Shown: positions 32,131 through 43,087 of the stretch, in pieces | How positions within the stretch are numbered: position 1 is the first letter of the stretch | Layout: every line of letters starts with the position of its first letter | Source of the DNA: Leucobacter sp. 7(1) | GTDB lineage: Bacteria; Actinomycetota; Actinomycetes; Actinomycetales; Microbacteriaceae | Length of the DNA: 46,943 bases | Direction of reading: 5' to 3' | Assembly (NCBI RefSeq): GCF_900163635.1 | Contig: NZ_FUID01000100.1 | Coordinates: forward strand, 1-46,943 | Position numbers and translations under genes: made by a program | The notes under the pieces: generated by a model | Database searches by the model: none | What the model saw: the letters and a program-made list of their open reading frames with translations, nothing else | What the model was told of the DNA's origin: nothing

Positions 32131-33023
32131 TGACCGAGACGACCGCGAACCCGACGCTGGCCGCTGACGGCCAAGCGCGGCACCCCAACGTCGACCTGAG
32201 CGTGCCGCCCGTGCCGGTGCGGCACCCCGGACAGTGGGTCATCGGCGCGATCGCCGTGCTCGCGGTTGCGGCCCTCGTGCTGTCGCTCGCGCAGAATGAG
32301 AAGCTCGACTGGGGCACCGTGGGTGCGTACCTGTTCACCCCCTCGGTGTTGCAGGGCCTGCTTGTCACCTTCGAGCTGGCCGCCATCGGCATGGTGATCG
32401 GGGTCGCGTTGGGGATCCTGCTCGCACTCGCCCGGATGTCGCATAGCCGCGTGCTGCGCGGGCTGGCGAGCGGATACATCTGGGTGTTCCGCGGGGTGCC
32501 GCTGCTTGTGCAGCTGCTCGTGTGGGGCAACCTCGGGCTCTTGTTCGCCACGCTCGGCGTGGGGATCCCGTTCACGGACCTTACGCTGCTCGAGGTCAAC
32601 ACGAACGTCCTCGTGACCGGCTTCGTTGCGGCCTGCCTGGGGCTTGGCCTGCACGAGGCCGCGTATATGGCGGAGGTGGTCCGCGGCGGCATCATGTCGG
32701 TTGACCCCGGGCAGCGGGAGGCCGCGATCGCGCTCGGCATGGGTGGCACGACGGCGATGCGTCGGGTAGTGCTGCCGCAGGCGATGCGCGTGATCGTGCC
32801 GCCGACCGGCAACCAGTTCATCTCGCTGCTGAAGGCCACCTCCCTCGTGTCGGTCATTGCCGGCGGCGACCTCCTCACCGTGGTCCAGAACATCGGCGCG
32901 GTGAACTTCCGCACCCTCGAAATGCTGTTCGTGGCGACCTTCTGGTATCTCGTGGTCGTATCCGTGCTGAGCGCCCTGCAGCACATCCTCGAGCGCCGAC
33001 TCTCGCGCGGCTACACCCGGTAA
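32127..33023 (+). CDS. Polar amino acid ABC transporter permease
   Basis: A 298-residue permease of the His/Glu/Gln/Arg family. A soluble N-terminus of about 45 residues is followed by a membrane helix and a five-helix core. The EAA motif is [20 protein letters not shown] (starting about residue 199). Only one permease gene is present, so the complex is probably a homodimer. An ATG three nt downstream (32130) is an equally good start. It is coupled to the binding protein by the ATGA overlap and 11 nt before the ATPase gene. Confidence 0.92.
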   Translation: MMTETTANPTLAADGQARHPNVDLSVPPVPVRHPGQWVIGAIAVLAVAALVLSLAQNEKLDWGTVGAYLFTPSVLQGLLVTFELAAIGMVIGVALGILLALARMSHSRVLRGLASGYIWVFRGVPLLVQLLVWGNLGLLFATLGVGIPFTDLTLLEVNTNVLVTGFVAACLGLGLHEAAYMAEVVRGGIMSVDPGQREAAIALGMGGTTAMRRVVLPQAMRVIVPPTGNQFISLLKATSLVSVIAGGDLLTVVQNIGAVNFRTLEMLFVATFWYLVVVSVLSALQHILERRLSRGYTR

Positions 33024-33034
33024 GGAGCCCGGAA

Positions 33035-33828
<794 letters not shown>

Positions 33829-33832
<4 letters not shown>

Positions 33833-35526
33833 CCGCCGAGCAACACGCACCGACACTGACGCAGCAGGAAAGAGAACTGATGACACACACGGGAGGCGAG
33901 CTTCTCGCCGCGCAGCTGGTAGCCGAGGGAGTGGAGAAGGTGTTCGGGGTCCCCGGCATCCAGCTCGACTATGCGGTGGACGGCCTCGCACAACACGCCG
34001 ATCAGATTGACTTCGTCGTCGCCCGGCACGAGCAGGGTGCCGCGTACATGGCGGACGGCTATGCCCGTGTCTCGGACAAGCCGGGCGTCTGCCTGGTCGT
34101 GCCGGGCCCGGGCCTCCTCAACGCGGGTGCCGCGCTGTCGACCGCGTACGCCACGAGCAGCCGGGTCGTGATGATCGTGGGGCAGATCCCGTCGCCGACG
34201 ATCGACGCGGGCCTCGGGATGCTGCACGAGATTCCGGAGCAGTCGCGGCTCATCGCTTCCCTCACCAAGTGGCATCGCCTGGTCACGGATGCCGCGGACA
34301 TCCCCGCGGCCGTGAACGAGGCGTTCCGGCAGGTGCAGAGCGGCCGGCCACGGCCCGTCGCGATCGAGGTGCCGCCGGATGTGCTGAAGACCGTCGCCAC
34401 GGCTCCGATCCTCCCCGCGGCGGTGGGCGAGCCGCTGGCACCGGACGCTGGGCAGATCGCCGATCTGGCGGCCCAGCTGAGCGCCGCCGAGCGGCCCGTG
34501 ATCTACGTGGGCGGCGGCATCCGCGACATCCCGGCAGCCACGGCGCTGCAGGCGGTCGCCGAAGCCCTGGGCGCCCCCATCGTGATGAGCCGTAATGGGC
34601 GCGGTGCCGTGAGTGACCGGCACCCACTCGCACTCACGCGGCTCGCGGGCGGCCCGGCGCTCGACGCGGCGGACTTCGTACTCGCCGTGGGAACTCGATT
34701 CATGACGCAGCAGGGCCGGCCGGTGGTGCACCCGGGCCGGCACCGAATCGCCGCGATCAACGCCGAGGCGGCCGACCTTGCCGCGCCGCGCAGCTTCGGG
34801 CTCGCGCTGCACGCGGATGCGCGCTTGGCGCTTGAGGCGCTCCTCCCGCAGTTGGCCCCGCGGACCGCGGCGGCAGCGGAAGGCACCCCCGACCCTGCGG
34901 AGCTCCGGGAGCGCGCCGACCGCTTGCTCGACGAAGTAGCCCCGCAGCGCGACTGGCTGCTGGCGATCCGCGCGGGCCTCCCCGACGATGGCGTGTTTGT
35001 CGACGAGCTGACACAGGTCGGCTATCCCTCCCGCATCGCGTACCCCGTGTACACGCCGGGGAGCTACGTTACCCCGGGATATCAGGGCACCCTCGGATAT
35101 GGCTTTCCGACGGCGCTCGGCGTGCAGGCGGCGGATCCGGACCGCCCGGTCGTGTCGATCAACGGTGATGGTGGCTTCGGGTGGGCGCTGCAGGAGCTGT
35201 CCACGGCAGCAAAGTATCGGCTCGGGCTCGTCACGATCGTGTTCGAGAACGGTGTGTTCGGCAACGTCGAGCGGATCCAGCAGGAAACCTTCGGGCGCAC
35301 GGTCGGGGTGGATCTGCATAACCCGGACTACACGCTGCTGGGTGAGGCATTCGGAGTCGCGGTCCGCACAGTGCGCACCCCGGACGAATTGACCGCCGTG
35401 ATTCGAGATCACGCGGGCGTGCGCGAGCCGCTGCTCGTGGTTGTCCCGGTGACCGATTTCCCCACACCCTGGGATCTGATCGCCGAACCGAGCTACGGCG
35501 ATGCAAACGGGCGGGGGCAGGCATGA
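33829..35526 (+). CDS. Thiamine diphosphate-dependent enzyme (acetolactate synthase-like decarboxylase/lyase)
   Basis: A 565-residue three-domain ThDP enzyme. The activating Glu68 is in [16 protein letters not shown]; the ThDP/Mg motif begins NGDGG (445-449) and ends with FENGVFGN about 30 residues later. The segment GMLHEIPEQ (130-138) lies where acetolactate synthases carry a Gln; His133 here resembles the catalytic His of decarboxylases, though alignment is needed. Between an aminotransferase and an aldehyde dehydrogenase, a 2-keto acid decarboxylase is the best guess; sulfopyruvate decarboxylase or a synthase/lyase are alternatives. The ATG at 33829 overlaps the preceding stop; an ATG at 33880 has a better ribosome site (AGGAAAGAG) and may be the true start. 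Confidence 0.87.
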
Positions 35527-37016
35527 GCGCCCCACTCCTGACAAGTGTGATCGCCGGGCGGCCGGTCGCGGCGTCGCCGGCGTCGGGCCGATACGCAGTC
35601 ACGAACCCCGCGACGGAGGAACCGCTCGCGACGGTGGCCTTCGCCTCCGCAGAGCAGGCGGCCGAGGCGCTCGACGCCGCGGTCGCGGTTCGGGATCGCT
35701 GGGCTGCCACGCCGGTGCGGGATCGCATCGCGCTGGTTGAGTCGATCGCGAACGTCCTGGAGGAAGAACGCGAGTCCCTGATCGCGACGGTCGTCGCCGA
35801 GGTCGGGATGCCGCGGGCTCAGGCGGCCGTGCAGCAGGTCGGTGCCGCGATCGCCGCGGTGCGCGATGCGGTGCAGGACGCCCCGGAACTACTCGAGCCC
35901 GAGGTCATAGGTGCTGCGCGCGTCGAATCGGTGGCCGCGGGGGTCGTGGTCGCGATCACCCCCTGGAACTATCCGCTCTACCAAGCTGCACTCAAGGTCG
36001 CCCCGGCGCTCGTCGCCGGCTGCCCCGTTGTGCTGAAGCCGAGCGAGGTGACCCCGCAGTCGGTGCTGGCCCTCGCCGACGCGTTTGCGACGGCGCGCGC
36101 TCGGCTTTCGGAGCGCGGGATCCTGATCCCGGGCGAGGTGTTGAGCGTGGTGCTGGGCGACGGCGTGATCGGGGAGCAGCTCGTGTCCGATGCGCGCGTT
36201 GATCTCGTGTCGCTGACCGGGTCCACGCGCGCCGGGATCGCGGTGCAGCGCGCCGCGGCCGCCGGGGTGACGCGCGTGTCCCTGGAGCTGGGCGGGAAAA
36301 GCGCCCTGCTGGTGCTTCCGGGCACCGACCTCGCGGCGGCTGTGGACTACGGGGTGGCGCGCTGCCTCGTGAACACCGGGCAGACTTGTGCGGCGCTGAC
36401 GCGGCTGATCGTACCGCGCGCAGATCTCGACGCGGTGGAGCGGCTCGTGTCCGCTGCCCTGGCGCGGCACCGCGTCGGGGATCCCGAAGCGGAAACCACG
36501 ACGCTCGGCCCGCTCGTGACGCGCGCGCAGCGCGACCGCGTCCGCTCCTATATCGACGCTGGTGTCGCCGCCGGTGCCCGGCTCATCCGCGCAGACGCCG
36601 GTGAGGCCGCGGACACCGGAGACAAGGGAGACTCGGCGCTCCCGAGCCGGGGCTGGTTTGTGGCCCCGGTCGCGTTCTCGCGCACCGCGCCCGACATGGC
36701 GATCGTACAGGAGGAGATCTTCGGCCCGGTGCTGGTGATTCAAAGCTATGAAGAGGTGGGGGAAGGCATCGCCCTCGCGAATGGTACCGCGTACGGGCTT
36801 GCCGCAGGCGTGATCGGTCCGAGCCGGGAGACGGAGCTCGCGGTGGCCCCACGGCTTCGGGCGGGCATAGTGTTTGTGGGGGCGGCGCGACCCGAGCCTC
36901 GCGCGCCCTTCGGTGGCGTCAAGTCTTCAGGGTTTGGACGCGAGCGCGGACCGCACGGACTCGCGGAGTTCCTGGTAACACAGAGCTTCGTGGCCGCAGT
37001 GGAGGTCGGCGCATGA
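35523..37016 (+). CDS. Aldehyde dehydrogenase of the LysR-controlled operon
   Basis: A 497-residue NAD(P)-dependent aldehyde dehydrogenase with Asn149 (TPWNYP), Glu255 ([10 protein letters not shown]) and Cys289 ([10 protein letters not shown]). The C-terminal part has EEIFGP and [12 protein letters not shown] Gly/Asp/Ala-rich insertion (about 359-379, [13 protein letters not shown]) before the substrate-lid region is not usual. It overlaps the ThDP enzyme and aminotransferase genes by ATGA on both sides. It probably oxidises the aldehyde made by the ThDP enzyme to an acid. It is clearly different from the paralogous pair at 6322 and 38169. Confidence 0.9.
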   Translation: MSAPLLTSVIAGRPVAASPASGRYAVTNPATEEPLATVAFASAEQAAEALDAAVAVRDRWAATPVRDRIALVESIANVLEEERESLIATVVAEVGMPRAQAAVQQVGAAIAAVRDAVQDAPELLEPEVIGAARVESVAAGVVVAITPWNYPLYQAALKVAPALVAGCPVVLKPSEVTPQSVLALADAFATARARLSERGILIPGEVLSVVLGDGVIGEQLVSDARVDLVSLTGSTRAGIAVQRAAAAGVTRVSLELGGKSALLVLPGTDLAAAVDYGVARCLVNTGQTCAALTRLIVPRADLDAVERLVSAALARHRVGDPEAETTTLGPLVTRAQRDRVRSYIDAGVAAGARLIRADAGEAADTGDKGDSALPSRGWFVAPVAFSRTAPDMAIVQEEIFGPVLVIQSYEEVGEGIALANGTAYGLAAGVIGPSRETELAVAPRLRAGIVFVGAARPEPRAPFGGVKSSGFGRERGPHGLAEFLVTQSFVAAVEVGA

Positions 37017-38083
37017 GCCCGATCTCGCTCCGGGAGGGGCTAGATACACTGCCGCCCTACGTGCCGGGGACGCGACCGGACGGCGGGCCTGAGGCGAGTC
37101 CACCCCCGGTGCGGGCCGCGTCGAACGAGGCCCCCGCCGGCCCGCACGACAGCGTGCGCGCCGCGGTCGCGGAGGCCGCCGCGGAACTGCACCGCTACCC
37201 GGAGTTCTCGAGCGGCACGCTCGGTGCAGCGCTGGCCGAACGTGCGGGCCTCTCACCCGAGCACGTGACTGTCGGCACCGGATCCTCGGCGCTGATCCGC
37301 GACCTGGTGACCGCGCTGTGCGGGCCGGGTGACGAGGTCGTGTTCGCGCAGCCCTCGTTCCCGTACTACCGCAATGCCACCGTGGTGGCGGGGGCTACCC
37401 CGGTGCCGGTCCCGTTGCGTGAGCTCGTGCACGACCTGGATGCGCTGTTGGCAGCCGTCACGTCGGCGACGCGCCTGCTGTTCCTGTGCAACCCGAACAA
37501 CCCGACCGGGACGGTGCTTTCTGCCGATGCGATCCGGGCGTTCCTGGCCCGCGTGCCCGAGCACGTGGTGGTGGCGGTCGACGAGGCGTACATCGAGTAC
37601 TCTCCAGACGCGTCGCTGGCCGCGGACGTGGGGCGCGATCCGCGGCTCGTGATCCTGCGCACCTTCAGCAAGGCCTACGGGCTCGCCGGTGCTCGGGTCG
37701 GATATGCGCTGGGGGATCCGCGGCTGATCGCTGGGATCGCGCGCGTCGCCGTGCCGTTCGGCGTGAGTATGCCCGCGCAGGCCGCGGCCCTGGCGCTGCT
37801 CGCCCCGGAGGCGCAGCAGTCGCTCGCGGAGCGCATCGCGGACACGGTGGCGGAGCGCAAACGCCTCGCGGCGGATCTCCGACGCGGCGGCTGGGCCGTG
37901 GTTGAGAGCGGGGCGAACTTCCTGTTCCTTGACGTCGCGCAGCCAGCGGATCTGGCCCAGGCGCTGCAGGAGCGCGGGATCCTGGTGCGCTCGGTGGGTG
38001 GGGGCGTGCGCATGACAATCGCGACCCCCGAAGAGAACGCGCGCGTGCAGGCAGCGCTGGAGTCTTTGGGCGCGCAGCGTTAG
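37013..38083 (+). CDS. HisC-like class I/II aminotransferase
   Basis: A 356-residue PLP enzyme of the histidinol-phosphate/aromatic aminotransferase group. Lys220 (RTFSKAYGLAGARVGY) binds PLP; ASNEAP, VGTGSSALI, NPNNPTGT and the late VRMTIATPEEN are family segments. HisC homologues outside his operons often act on aromatic amino acids or on imidazole compounds. No other his gene is near. As last gene of the operon it is expected to take the amino group from the imported amino acid, giving the keto acid for the ThDP enzyme. A strong hairpin follows the stop. Confidence 0.9.
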   Translation: MSPISLREGLDTLPPYVPGTRPDGGPEASPPPVRAASNEAPAGPHDSVRAAVAEAAAELHRYPEFSSGTLGAALAERAGLSPEHVTVGTGSSALIRDLVTALCGPGDEVVFAQPSFPYYRNATVVAGATPVPVPLRELVHDLDALLAAVTSATRLLFLCNPNNPTGTVLSADAIRAFLARVPEHVVVAVDEAYIEYSPDASLAADVGRDPRLVILRTFSKAYGLAGARVGYALGDPRLIAGIARVAVPFGVSMPAQAAALALLAPEAQQSLAERIADTVAERKRLAADLRRGGWAVVESGANFLFLDVAQPADLAQALQERGILVRSVGGGVRMTIATPEENARVQAALESLGAQR

Positions 38084-38096
38084 CTGCCTCCCAACG

Positions 38097-38149
38097 CCGC
38101 GGGCCCGGTGCCCCTCCCAAGTGATTCGGGTGGGGCATCGGGCCCGCGG
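38097..38149. terminator. Bidirectional terminator hairpin
   Basis: CCGCGGGCCCGGTGCCCC (38097-38114) pairs with GGGGCATCGGGCCCGCGG (38132-38149); the only non-standard pair is one wobble. The loop is 17 nt. It lies between the convergent aminotransferase and aldehyde dehydrogenase genes. Confidence 0.8.
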
Positions 38150-38168
38150 TTGTCGTGCGGTTCGGCGC

Positions 38169-39581
38169 CTAGCCGCTGATGACGTGCGGCTCGGCGACGG
38201 CTTTGAGGCCCTCCACGCCGAATTCGCGGCCATAGCCGGACTGCTTCGCCCCGCCGAACGGGATCATCGGGTGCAGCGCGCCGTGCGAGTTGATCCACGT
38301 GGTGCCGGCCTGCAAGCGCGCGGCGACCTCGAGGGCCTTCGCTCGGTCACTCGACCACACCGAAGAGCCGAGGCCTACCTCGAGTTCATTGGCGAGGCGC
38401 ACGGCATCATCAAGATCCGTGTACCGGATAATCGGCAGCGCCGGCCCGAACTGCTCCTCCAAGACGAGCTCCTGGTGGGGATCGATATCGGCGATCAGCG
38501 TGGCCGGGTAGAAGTAGCCGACGGCGTCGCGATCGGGGTTGCCGCCGAGCACGACGCGTGCGCCCGAGGCCTTCGCGGACTCGACCAGGCGATCCACGAT
38601 GTCGAACTGTGACTTGTTCTGCAGCGGGCCGAGCACGTTCTGCTCGTCGAGGCCCACGCCCATCGGCACGTTTGCGGCCACCTTGGCCAGCTCGTCGACG
38701 ACCGCGTCGTAGATCGAATCGTGCACGTAGAGTCGTTTGAGCGCGGCGCAGGTCTGGCCCGTGTTGATGAATGCGCCCCAGAAGAGATCCTCGGCGATCT
38801 TCGCGGGTTCCGCGTCGGGCAGAACGATCCCGGCATCGTTGCCACCAAGCTCGAGGGTTAGGCGGGTGACGTTCGGGGCCGAGGCCTCGATGATCTTCTT
38901 GCCGACCGGGGTGGAACCCGTGAACATGATCTTCTTGATCTTCGGGCTGCGCGTCAGGGCGTCACCGACCGTGCTGCCCTTGCCGGGCACGATGTTCAGG
39001 ACGCCGGCGGGCAGCACCTGATTCATCACGGCGACAAGCGCCAGCACGGAGAGCGTGGTGTTCTCGGCGGGCTTGATGACAACAGTGTTGCCCATGCGCA
39101 GGGCGGGGGCGATCTGCCAGATCGAGATCATCATGGGCCAGTTCCACGGCGAGATCGCGCCCACAACGCCGAGGGGGCGGTAGTGCATCTCGGCGTAGCC
39201 GGACTCGTCGTCAATGATGACCTCGACGGGCAGGGGCGTGTCAGCGGGGGTGCGCGTCCACGCGACGCAGGCTCCGACCTCGAAGCGGGCGTTCGGGCCG
39301 TTCAGCGGCTTGCCCTGCTCACGCGAGAGGAGCTCAGCGAGCGCCTCTGACGACGCTTCGATCGCGTCGGCAGCCTTGTGGAGCAGCGCGCTCCGCTCAG
39401 CGTCTGGGAGCGCAGCCCAGGTGGGCTGGGTGGCCTCGGCCGTGTCGATCGCAGCTTCGAGCGCGGCGACATCCTGCATCGGTGCGAGGCCGATCAGCTC
39501 GCCCGTCGCGGGGTCGAACACCTCGCGCGTCTCACCGCCTTCCGCGACAACGGCTGCAAGCAGGCTTTCGTAGGTGTTCAT
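38169..39581 (-). CDS. Aldehyde dehydrogenase, close paralog of the amine-oxidase partner
   Basis: A 470-residue aldehyde dehydrogenase with Asn147, Glu244 (LTLELGGNDAG) and Cys278 ([10 protein letters not shown]). It aligns with the protein of 6322-7731 over its full length with essentially one gap, sharing long blocks such as SREQGKPLNGPNARFEVGAC. GGAGG precedes the ATG. It stands alone: a terminator lies downstream, and the MFS gene stop is 96 nt upstream. It could process a different aldehyde (succinic semialdehyde from the aldolase step, or an aryl aldehyde) or be a back-up copy. Confidence 0.9.
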   Translation of the reverse strand: MNTYESLLAAVVAEGGETREVFDPATGELIGLAPMQDVAALEAAIDTAEATQPTWAALPDAERSALLHKAADAIEASSEALAELLSREQGKPLNGPNARFEVGACVAWTRTPADTPLPVEVIIDDESGYAEMHYRPLGVVGAISPWNWPMMISIWQIAPALRMGNTVVIKPAENTTLSVLALVAVMNQVLPAGVLNIVPGKGSTVGDALTRSPKIKKIMFTGSTPVGKKIIEASAPNVTRLTLELGGNDAGIVLPDAEPAKIAEDLFWGAFINTGQTCAALKRLYVHDSIYDAVVDELAKVAANVPMGVGLDEQNVLGPLQNKSQFDIVDRLVESAKASGARVVLGGNPDRDAVGYFYPATLIADIDPHQELVLEEQFGPALPIIRYTDLDDAVRLANELEVGLGSSVWSSDRAKALEVAARLQAGTTWINSHGALHPMIPFGGAKQSGYGREFGVEGLKAVAEPHVISG

Positions 39582-39677
39582 GGATCCTCCACTCCGAGTC
39601 CGGGCAATAGTCTCAGCGTACGGCGCGGGCCGAGCGCCGCGCTTGTCTTGCGCGGCAGCCCGGTTGTGTTTGCGTGA

Positions 39678-40916
39678 TCACTCCGGACCGCTCTGGCCCC
39701 GTGGCACCAGCCGCCGCACGGCGAGCAGTGCGACGAGTGCGGCAGCGCCGGATCCCGCGGCGATACTCGCGACCATCGTGACGGCGGAGGTGCCGGCGAG
39801 GGCGGATACGAGGGGCGCGGCGATCGCGCCCGCCGTGAACATCGCCATGCCGAGCAGCGCTGACGCGGTCCCGGCCCGGCCGCCGTGGTGCCCGAGCGCC
39901 AGCGTCGTCCCGTTCGGGCCGCCGAGCCCGTTCGAACCGAGGAACACGGCGAGCAGTACGATCACCACGATCGCGGGTGCCCCGGCGAGGGTGGCACCGA
40001 GCAGCACCAGCGCGGCGCTCGCCCCGGCCAGCTGACCCACGAGGTACATCCGCGCGGTGCCGACGCGCGCCACGAACAGCCGGCTGATCTGTGCGCCCGC
40101 GAGCTGAGAGAGCGCGTTGATCGCGAACACGATGCTGAACAGCTGCGGGGTGAGCCCGTACTGATCCTGCATCACGAAGCTCGACATCGACAGATACGAG
40201 AAGAACGCGGCACCGCCGAGGCATGCCGCGATCATCAGCGCGACGAACAGTGGATCCCGCAGGATCTCGCGGGTGTGCCGCACGGTGGTGCCCAGCACGC
40301 TGCCGGAGTGGCGTCCCTCGCCCAGGGTTTCTCGGAGCCCGAATTGTGCCACGAACACGAGTACGGTTCCCACCCCGGCGAGCACTAGAAAGATGCCACG
40401 CCAGTCCATGATCCGCGCGAGCTGCCCGCCGATCACGGGCGCGATGATTGGCGTGAGCGAGGTGACGAGCGCCAGGAGCGAGAGCATCCGTGAGAGTTCA
40501 ACCCCCTCGAACAGGTCTCGCGCGACCGCCATGCTGATGACCACGCCCGCGGATCCGGCGAGGCCCTGCAGGAAGCGAGCCACGAGCAGCACCTCGATCG
40601 AGGGCGCGAACGCGCACACCGCGGACAGCAGGGCGAAGAGGATCACGCCGGTCACGAGCGGGCGCTTCCGGCCGAAACGATCCGAGAGAGGTCCGGCAAT
40701 GAGCTGCCCGAGCCCGAGCCCGATCATGCACACCGACATCGTCGCCTGTGCGAGGGCGTCGGTTGTGTCGAGGGTGCGGGCGAGCTGCGGCAGCTGCGGC
40801 AAGTACAGGTCCATTGAGAGGGGACCAAACGCTTCCAGCGCGCCGAGCACGAGGGTGATCCTGAGGAGCCCCATCGGGCGCGGGGTCGCGCCCGATGGGG
40901 ATCGTGCCGCGCTCAT
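39678..40916 (-). CDS. MFS transporter, Bcr/CflA (DHA1) type
   Basis: A 412-residue 12-helix exporter. Motif A between helices 2 and 3 reads GPLSDRFGRKRP; MDLYLPQLPQLA in helix 1 and FLQGLAGSAGVVISMAVARD in helix 4 are typical of Bcr/CflA multidrug proteins. The ATG at 40916 overlaps the esterase stop (ATGA); an earlier in-frame ATG lies within the esterase gene. As last gene of the five-gene operon it may remove a toxic intermediate or product. Confidence 0.9.
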   Translation of the reverse strand: MSAARSPSGATPRPMGLLRITLVLGALEAFGPLSMDLYLPQLPQLARTLDTTDALAQATMSVCMIGLGLGQLIAGPLSDRFGRKRPLVTGVILFALLSAVCAFAPSIEVLLVARFLQGLAGSAGVVISMAVARDLFEGVELSRMLSLLALVTSLTPIIAPVIGGQLARIMDWRGIFLVLAGVGTVLVFVAQFGLRETLGEGRHSGSVLGTTVRHTREILRDPLFVALMIAACLGGAAFFSYLSMSSFVMQDQYGLTPQLFSIVFAINALSQLAGAQISRLFVARVGTARMYLVGQLAGASAALVLLGATLAGAPAIVVIVLLAVFLGSNGLGGPNGTTLALGHHGGRAGTASALLGMAMFTAGAIAAPLVSALAGTSAVTMVASIAAGSGAAALVALLAVRRLVPRGQSGPE

Positions 40917-42022
40917 TGCGCGAGGATCCGGCGCCACCAGCTGTCACGGGCAGCGTTCGCGGCGTGCGAGACGACCGCGTCGGGGGAGAAACCGCTGAAG
41001 CCGTGGTAGGCCCCCGACCAGACGTGCAGTTCGGCCTGGCCGCCCGCCGCCCAGATCCGGCTCGCGTAGGCGATCGTTTCGTCACGGAACACCTCCGCGG
41101 CACCGACCTCGAGAAACGCTGGGGCCAGCCCCGACAGATCCGTGGCGCGGGCCGGGGCGCGCACCGCCTCGACGCGTTCGGTGCCGCGGTCGTCGCCGAG
41201 GGCCGCGTCCCAGCCGACATCGTTATTGCCACGGTCCCACGCCCCCACGCCGACGTACTGCCACGAGGAGTCTGTGTTGTTGCGATCGTCGATCATCGGG
41301 GTGTTCAGGAGTTGCCCCGCGAGGGCCGGTCCGCCGCGATCCCGGGCGAGGAGCGCCACGGCGGCGGCAAGCCCGCCCCCGGCGGACGCGCCGGACACCA
41401 CAATCCGCGCCGGATCAATGCCGAGTTCCGCAGCGTGTGCCGCGAGCCAGACGAGCGCCGCGTAGCAGTCCTCCGCCGCGGCGGGCGCCGGGTGCTCCGG
41501 CGCGAGCCGGTACTCGACGGCGACGCCGACGGTGCCGTGCGTCTCGGCAAGATCGATGAGTTCGCCGGTGCCGAAGAAGCGGGTGCCGAGCACGTAGCCG
41601 CCGCCGTGGATCCCCAGGACCGCGGGGGCGAGATGCGGGGCGGAATCGGGATCTGGCACCGCGGGATCCGGTACCGGGCGATCCGGCACCGCGGGATCCG
41701 GCACCGCGGGATCCGGCACCGCGGGATCCGGCACCGGGCGATCCGGCACCACGGGATCCTGCACTGCGGGCCGGACGATTGTGACGGCGACGTCGGGTGC
41801 CCCGGGCGGGCCCGGGACGATCCGGTTTTCCCAGGTCACGGCGCGGCCCGCGGTCTGCGTGGCCATGTCCTGCGTGATGGACGCCAGGTGCGCCCGGTTC
41901 TCCGCGATTGTGTCCGCGGTGAGGGGGATCGGCTCGACGAGCTCACGGAAGAACGCGAGCCCGGGGAGCAGCTCCGGATCGTAGGGCACGGGGACCGGGA
42001 GATTCGCGGGTGCGTCAGCCAC
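40913..42022 (-). CDS. Alpha/beta hydrolase fold-3 (HSL family) esterase with PDPAV repeats
   Basis: A 369-residue esterase with HGGG oxyanion motif (139-142), Ser213 in GASAGG, Asp314 and His340 (AYHGF). It converges in sequence with its neighbour at 42015. Residues about 86-125 are pure five-residue repeats (PAVPD, PVVPD, RPVPD) coded by eight 15-bp units, inserted before the oxyanion strand; homologues normally have a short loop there. The start is a GTG overlapping the previous gene by 8 nt; another GTG at 42028 is possible. It would hydrolyse short-chain or aryl esters in the cytoplasm. Confidence 0.88.
   Translation of the reverse strand: MADAPANLPVPVPYDPELLPGLAFFRELVEPIPLTADTIAENRAHLASITQDMATQTAGRAVTWENRIVPGPPGAPDVAVTIVRPAVQDPVVPDRPVPDPAVPDPAVPDPAVPDRPVPDPAVPDPDSAPHLAPAVLGIHGGGYVLGTRFFGTGELIDLAETHGTVGVAVEYRLAPEHPAPAAAEDCYAALVWLAAHAAELGIDPARIVVSGASAGGGLAAAVALLARDRGGPALAGQLLNTPMIDDRNNTDSSWQYVGVGAWDRGNNDVGWDAALGDDRGTERVEAVRAPARATDLSGLAPAFLEVGAAEVFRDETIAYASRIWAAGGQAELHVWSGAYHGFSGFSPDAVVSHAANAARDSWWRRILAQ
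41650..41769. repeat. Eight in-frame 15-bp tandem repeats inside the esterase gene
   Basis: Units follow GATCCGGCACCGCGG with few changes: 41650, 41665, 41680, 41695, 41710, 41725, 41740 and 41755. Three neighbouring units are identical. They encode PDPAV-type residues on the minus strand, and keep the frame. Confidence 0.9.
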
Positions 42023-43085
42023 GGTCACCCCCGCCCAGGATCCGGCGGAGCCACGAGTCGCGGCTCGCGAGTGCGGCCCGAGTGATCTCGGTCTCCGGCG
42101 CGTACATGTCGAAACCGTGGCAGCCGCCCGCCCACACATGCAGTTCGGCCTGCCCACCCGTAGCCCAGATGCGCCGGGCGTACTCGGTGTCCTCGTCGCG
42201 GAACATCTCGGCGGCCCCCACCTCGATGAAGGCTGGCGGAAGCCCCGAGAGGTCCGCCGCCCGCGCGGGGGCCGCGTAGGCGGGGGCGTCCGCGGCGTAG
42301 GCCAGATCCGGCCCGAGAACGCAGCGCCAGGCGAGGAGGTTCGCGTCCCGCTGCCACGTGCCAATGCCGTCGTACTGCCTGCTCGACACCGTGGTGTTCG
42401 TGTTGTCGAGCATGGGGCACAGCAGGAGCTGACCGGCGATGCGCGGGCCGCCGCGATCCCGCGCCATCAGTGCTACAGCCGCGGCAAAGCCGCCCCCGGC
42501 ACTGCCCCCCATCACGACGAGCCGCGCAGGATCCGCCCCGAGCTCTGCCGCGTGATCCGCCACCCAACACGTCGCCGCGTAGGTGTCCTCGGCGCCGGCG
42601 GGAAACGGATCTTCGGGGGCCAGGCGGTACTCCACGTTGACGCCGATGACGCCGTGCTGGGCGACGAGTTCGGCAACGCGGGCGTGCTCCCAACTGCGGT
42701 GGCCGACGATCATGCCGCCGCCGTGGAAGTTCACCAGCACCGGGAGACCGGTGCCGGATCCCGCATCGGATCCGGTGTCCGATCCTGCCGTCGCCGCGGG
42801 GCGAAACACGGTGACCTCCAATCCAGGGGCACCGGCGGGGCCGGGGATACGGAGCTCCTCGGACGTGACACCGAGTGCCGTAGCGACAGCCGTGCCGTCG
42901 GGGAAGGCGGGACCGCCGCCACCGCGCATCGCCGCGAGCGTCTCCTCGGTGAGCGGCGGCTGTGCGCTCGCCGCCAACGCATCGAGCATCGGCACGAGTT
43001 CCGGATCGAACAGCACCGGGGTGAGCGCGGGTCGGCCCAGCGCGATCGGCATGGCGGGGTTGTTCACGAGGATGGACTCGGTCAT
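42015..43085 (-). CDS. Alpha/beta hydrolase fold-3 (HSL family) esterase, second tandem copy
   Basis: A 356-residue esterase with HGGG (121-124), Ser195 in GGSAGG, Asp297 (MFRDE) and His323 (GCHGF). It is clearly a paralog of the next gene (shared VEYRLAPE, VALMARDRGG/VALLARDRGG and FRDE segments). At the position of the neighbour's PDPAV repeats it has a short Gly/Ser/Asp/Thr linker (GSDTGSDAGSGTG, 101-113). The start lies 2 nt after the aldo/keto reductase stop (TAACCATG). Function: ester hydrolysis, substrate unknown. Confidence 0.9.
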   Translation of the reverse strand: MTESILVNNPAMPIALGRPALTPVLFDPELVPMLDALAASAQPPLTEETLAAMRGGGGPAFPDGTAVATALGVTSEELRIPGPAGAPGLEVTVFRPAATAGSDTGSDAGSGTGLPVLVNFHGGGMIVGHRSWEHARVAELVAQHGVIGVNVEYRLAPEDPFPAGAEDTYAATCWVADHAAELGADPARLVVMGGSAGGGFAAAVALMARDRGGPRIAGQLLLCPMLDNTNTTVSSRQYDGIGTWQRDANLLAWRCVLGPDLAYAADAPAYAAPARAADLSGLPPAFIEVGAAEMFRDEDTEYARRIWATGGQAELHVWAGGCHGFDMYAPETEITRAALASRDSWLRRILGGGDRG

Positions 43086-43087
43086 GG

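Noticed and set aside
41650-41769. Possible CRISPR or intergenic satellite
   Set aside because: The 15-nt units have no spacers, keep the frame of the esterase, and conserved esterase motifs lie on both sides.
42023-42364. N-terminal extension of the first esterase by over 110 residues
   Set aside because: The extension overlaps the second esterase in another frame, is Arg/Pro/Ser-rich and has no homology features; GTG starts near 42022-42028 fit gene coupling.
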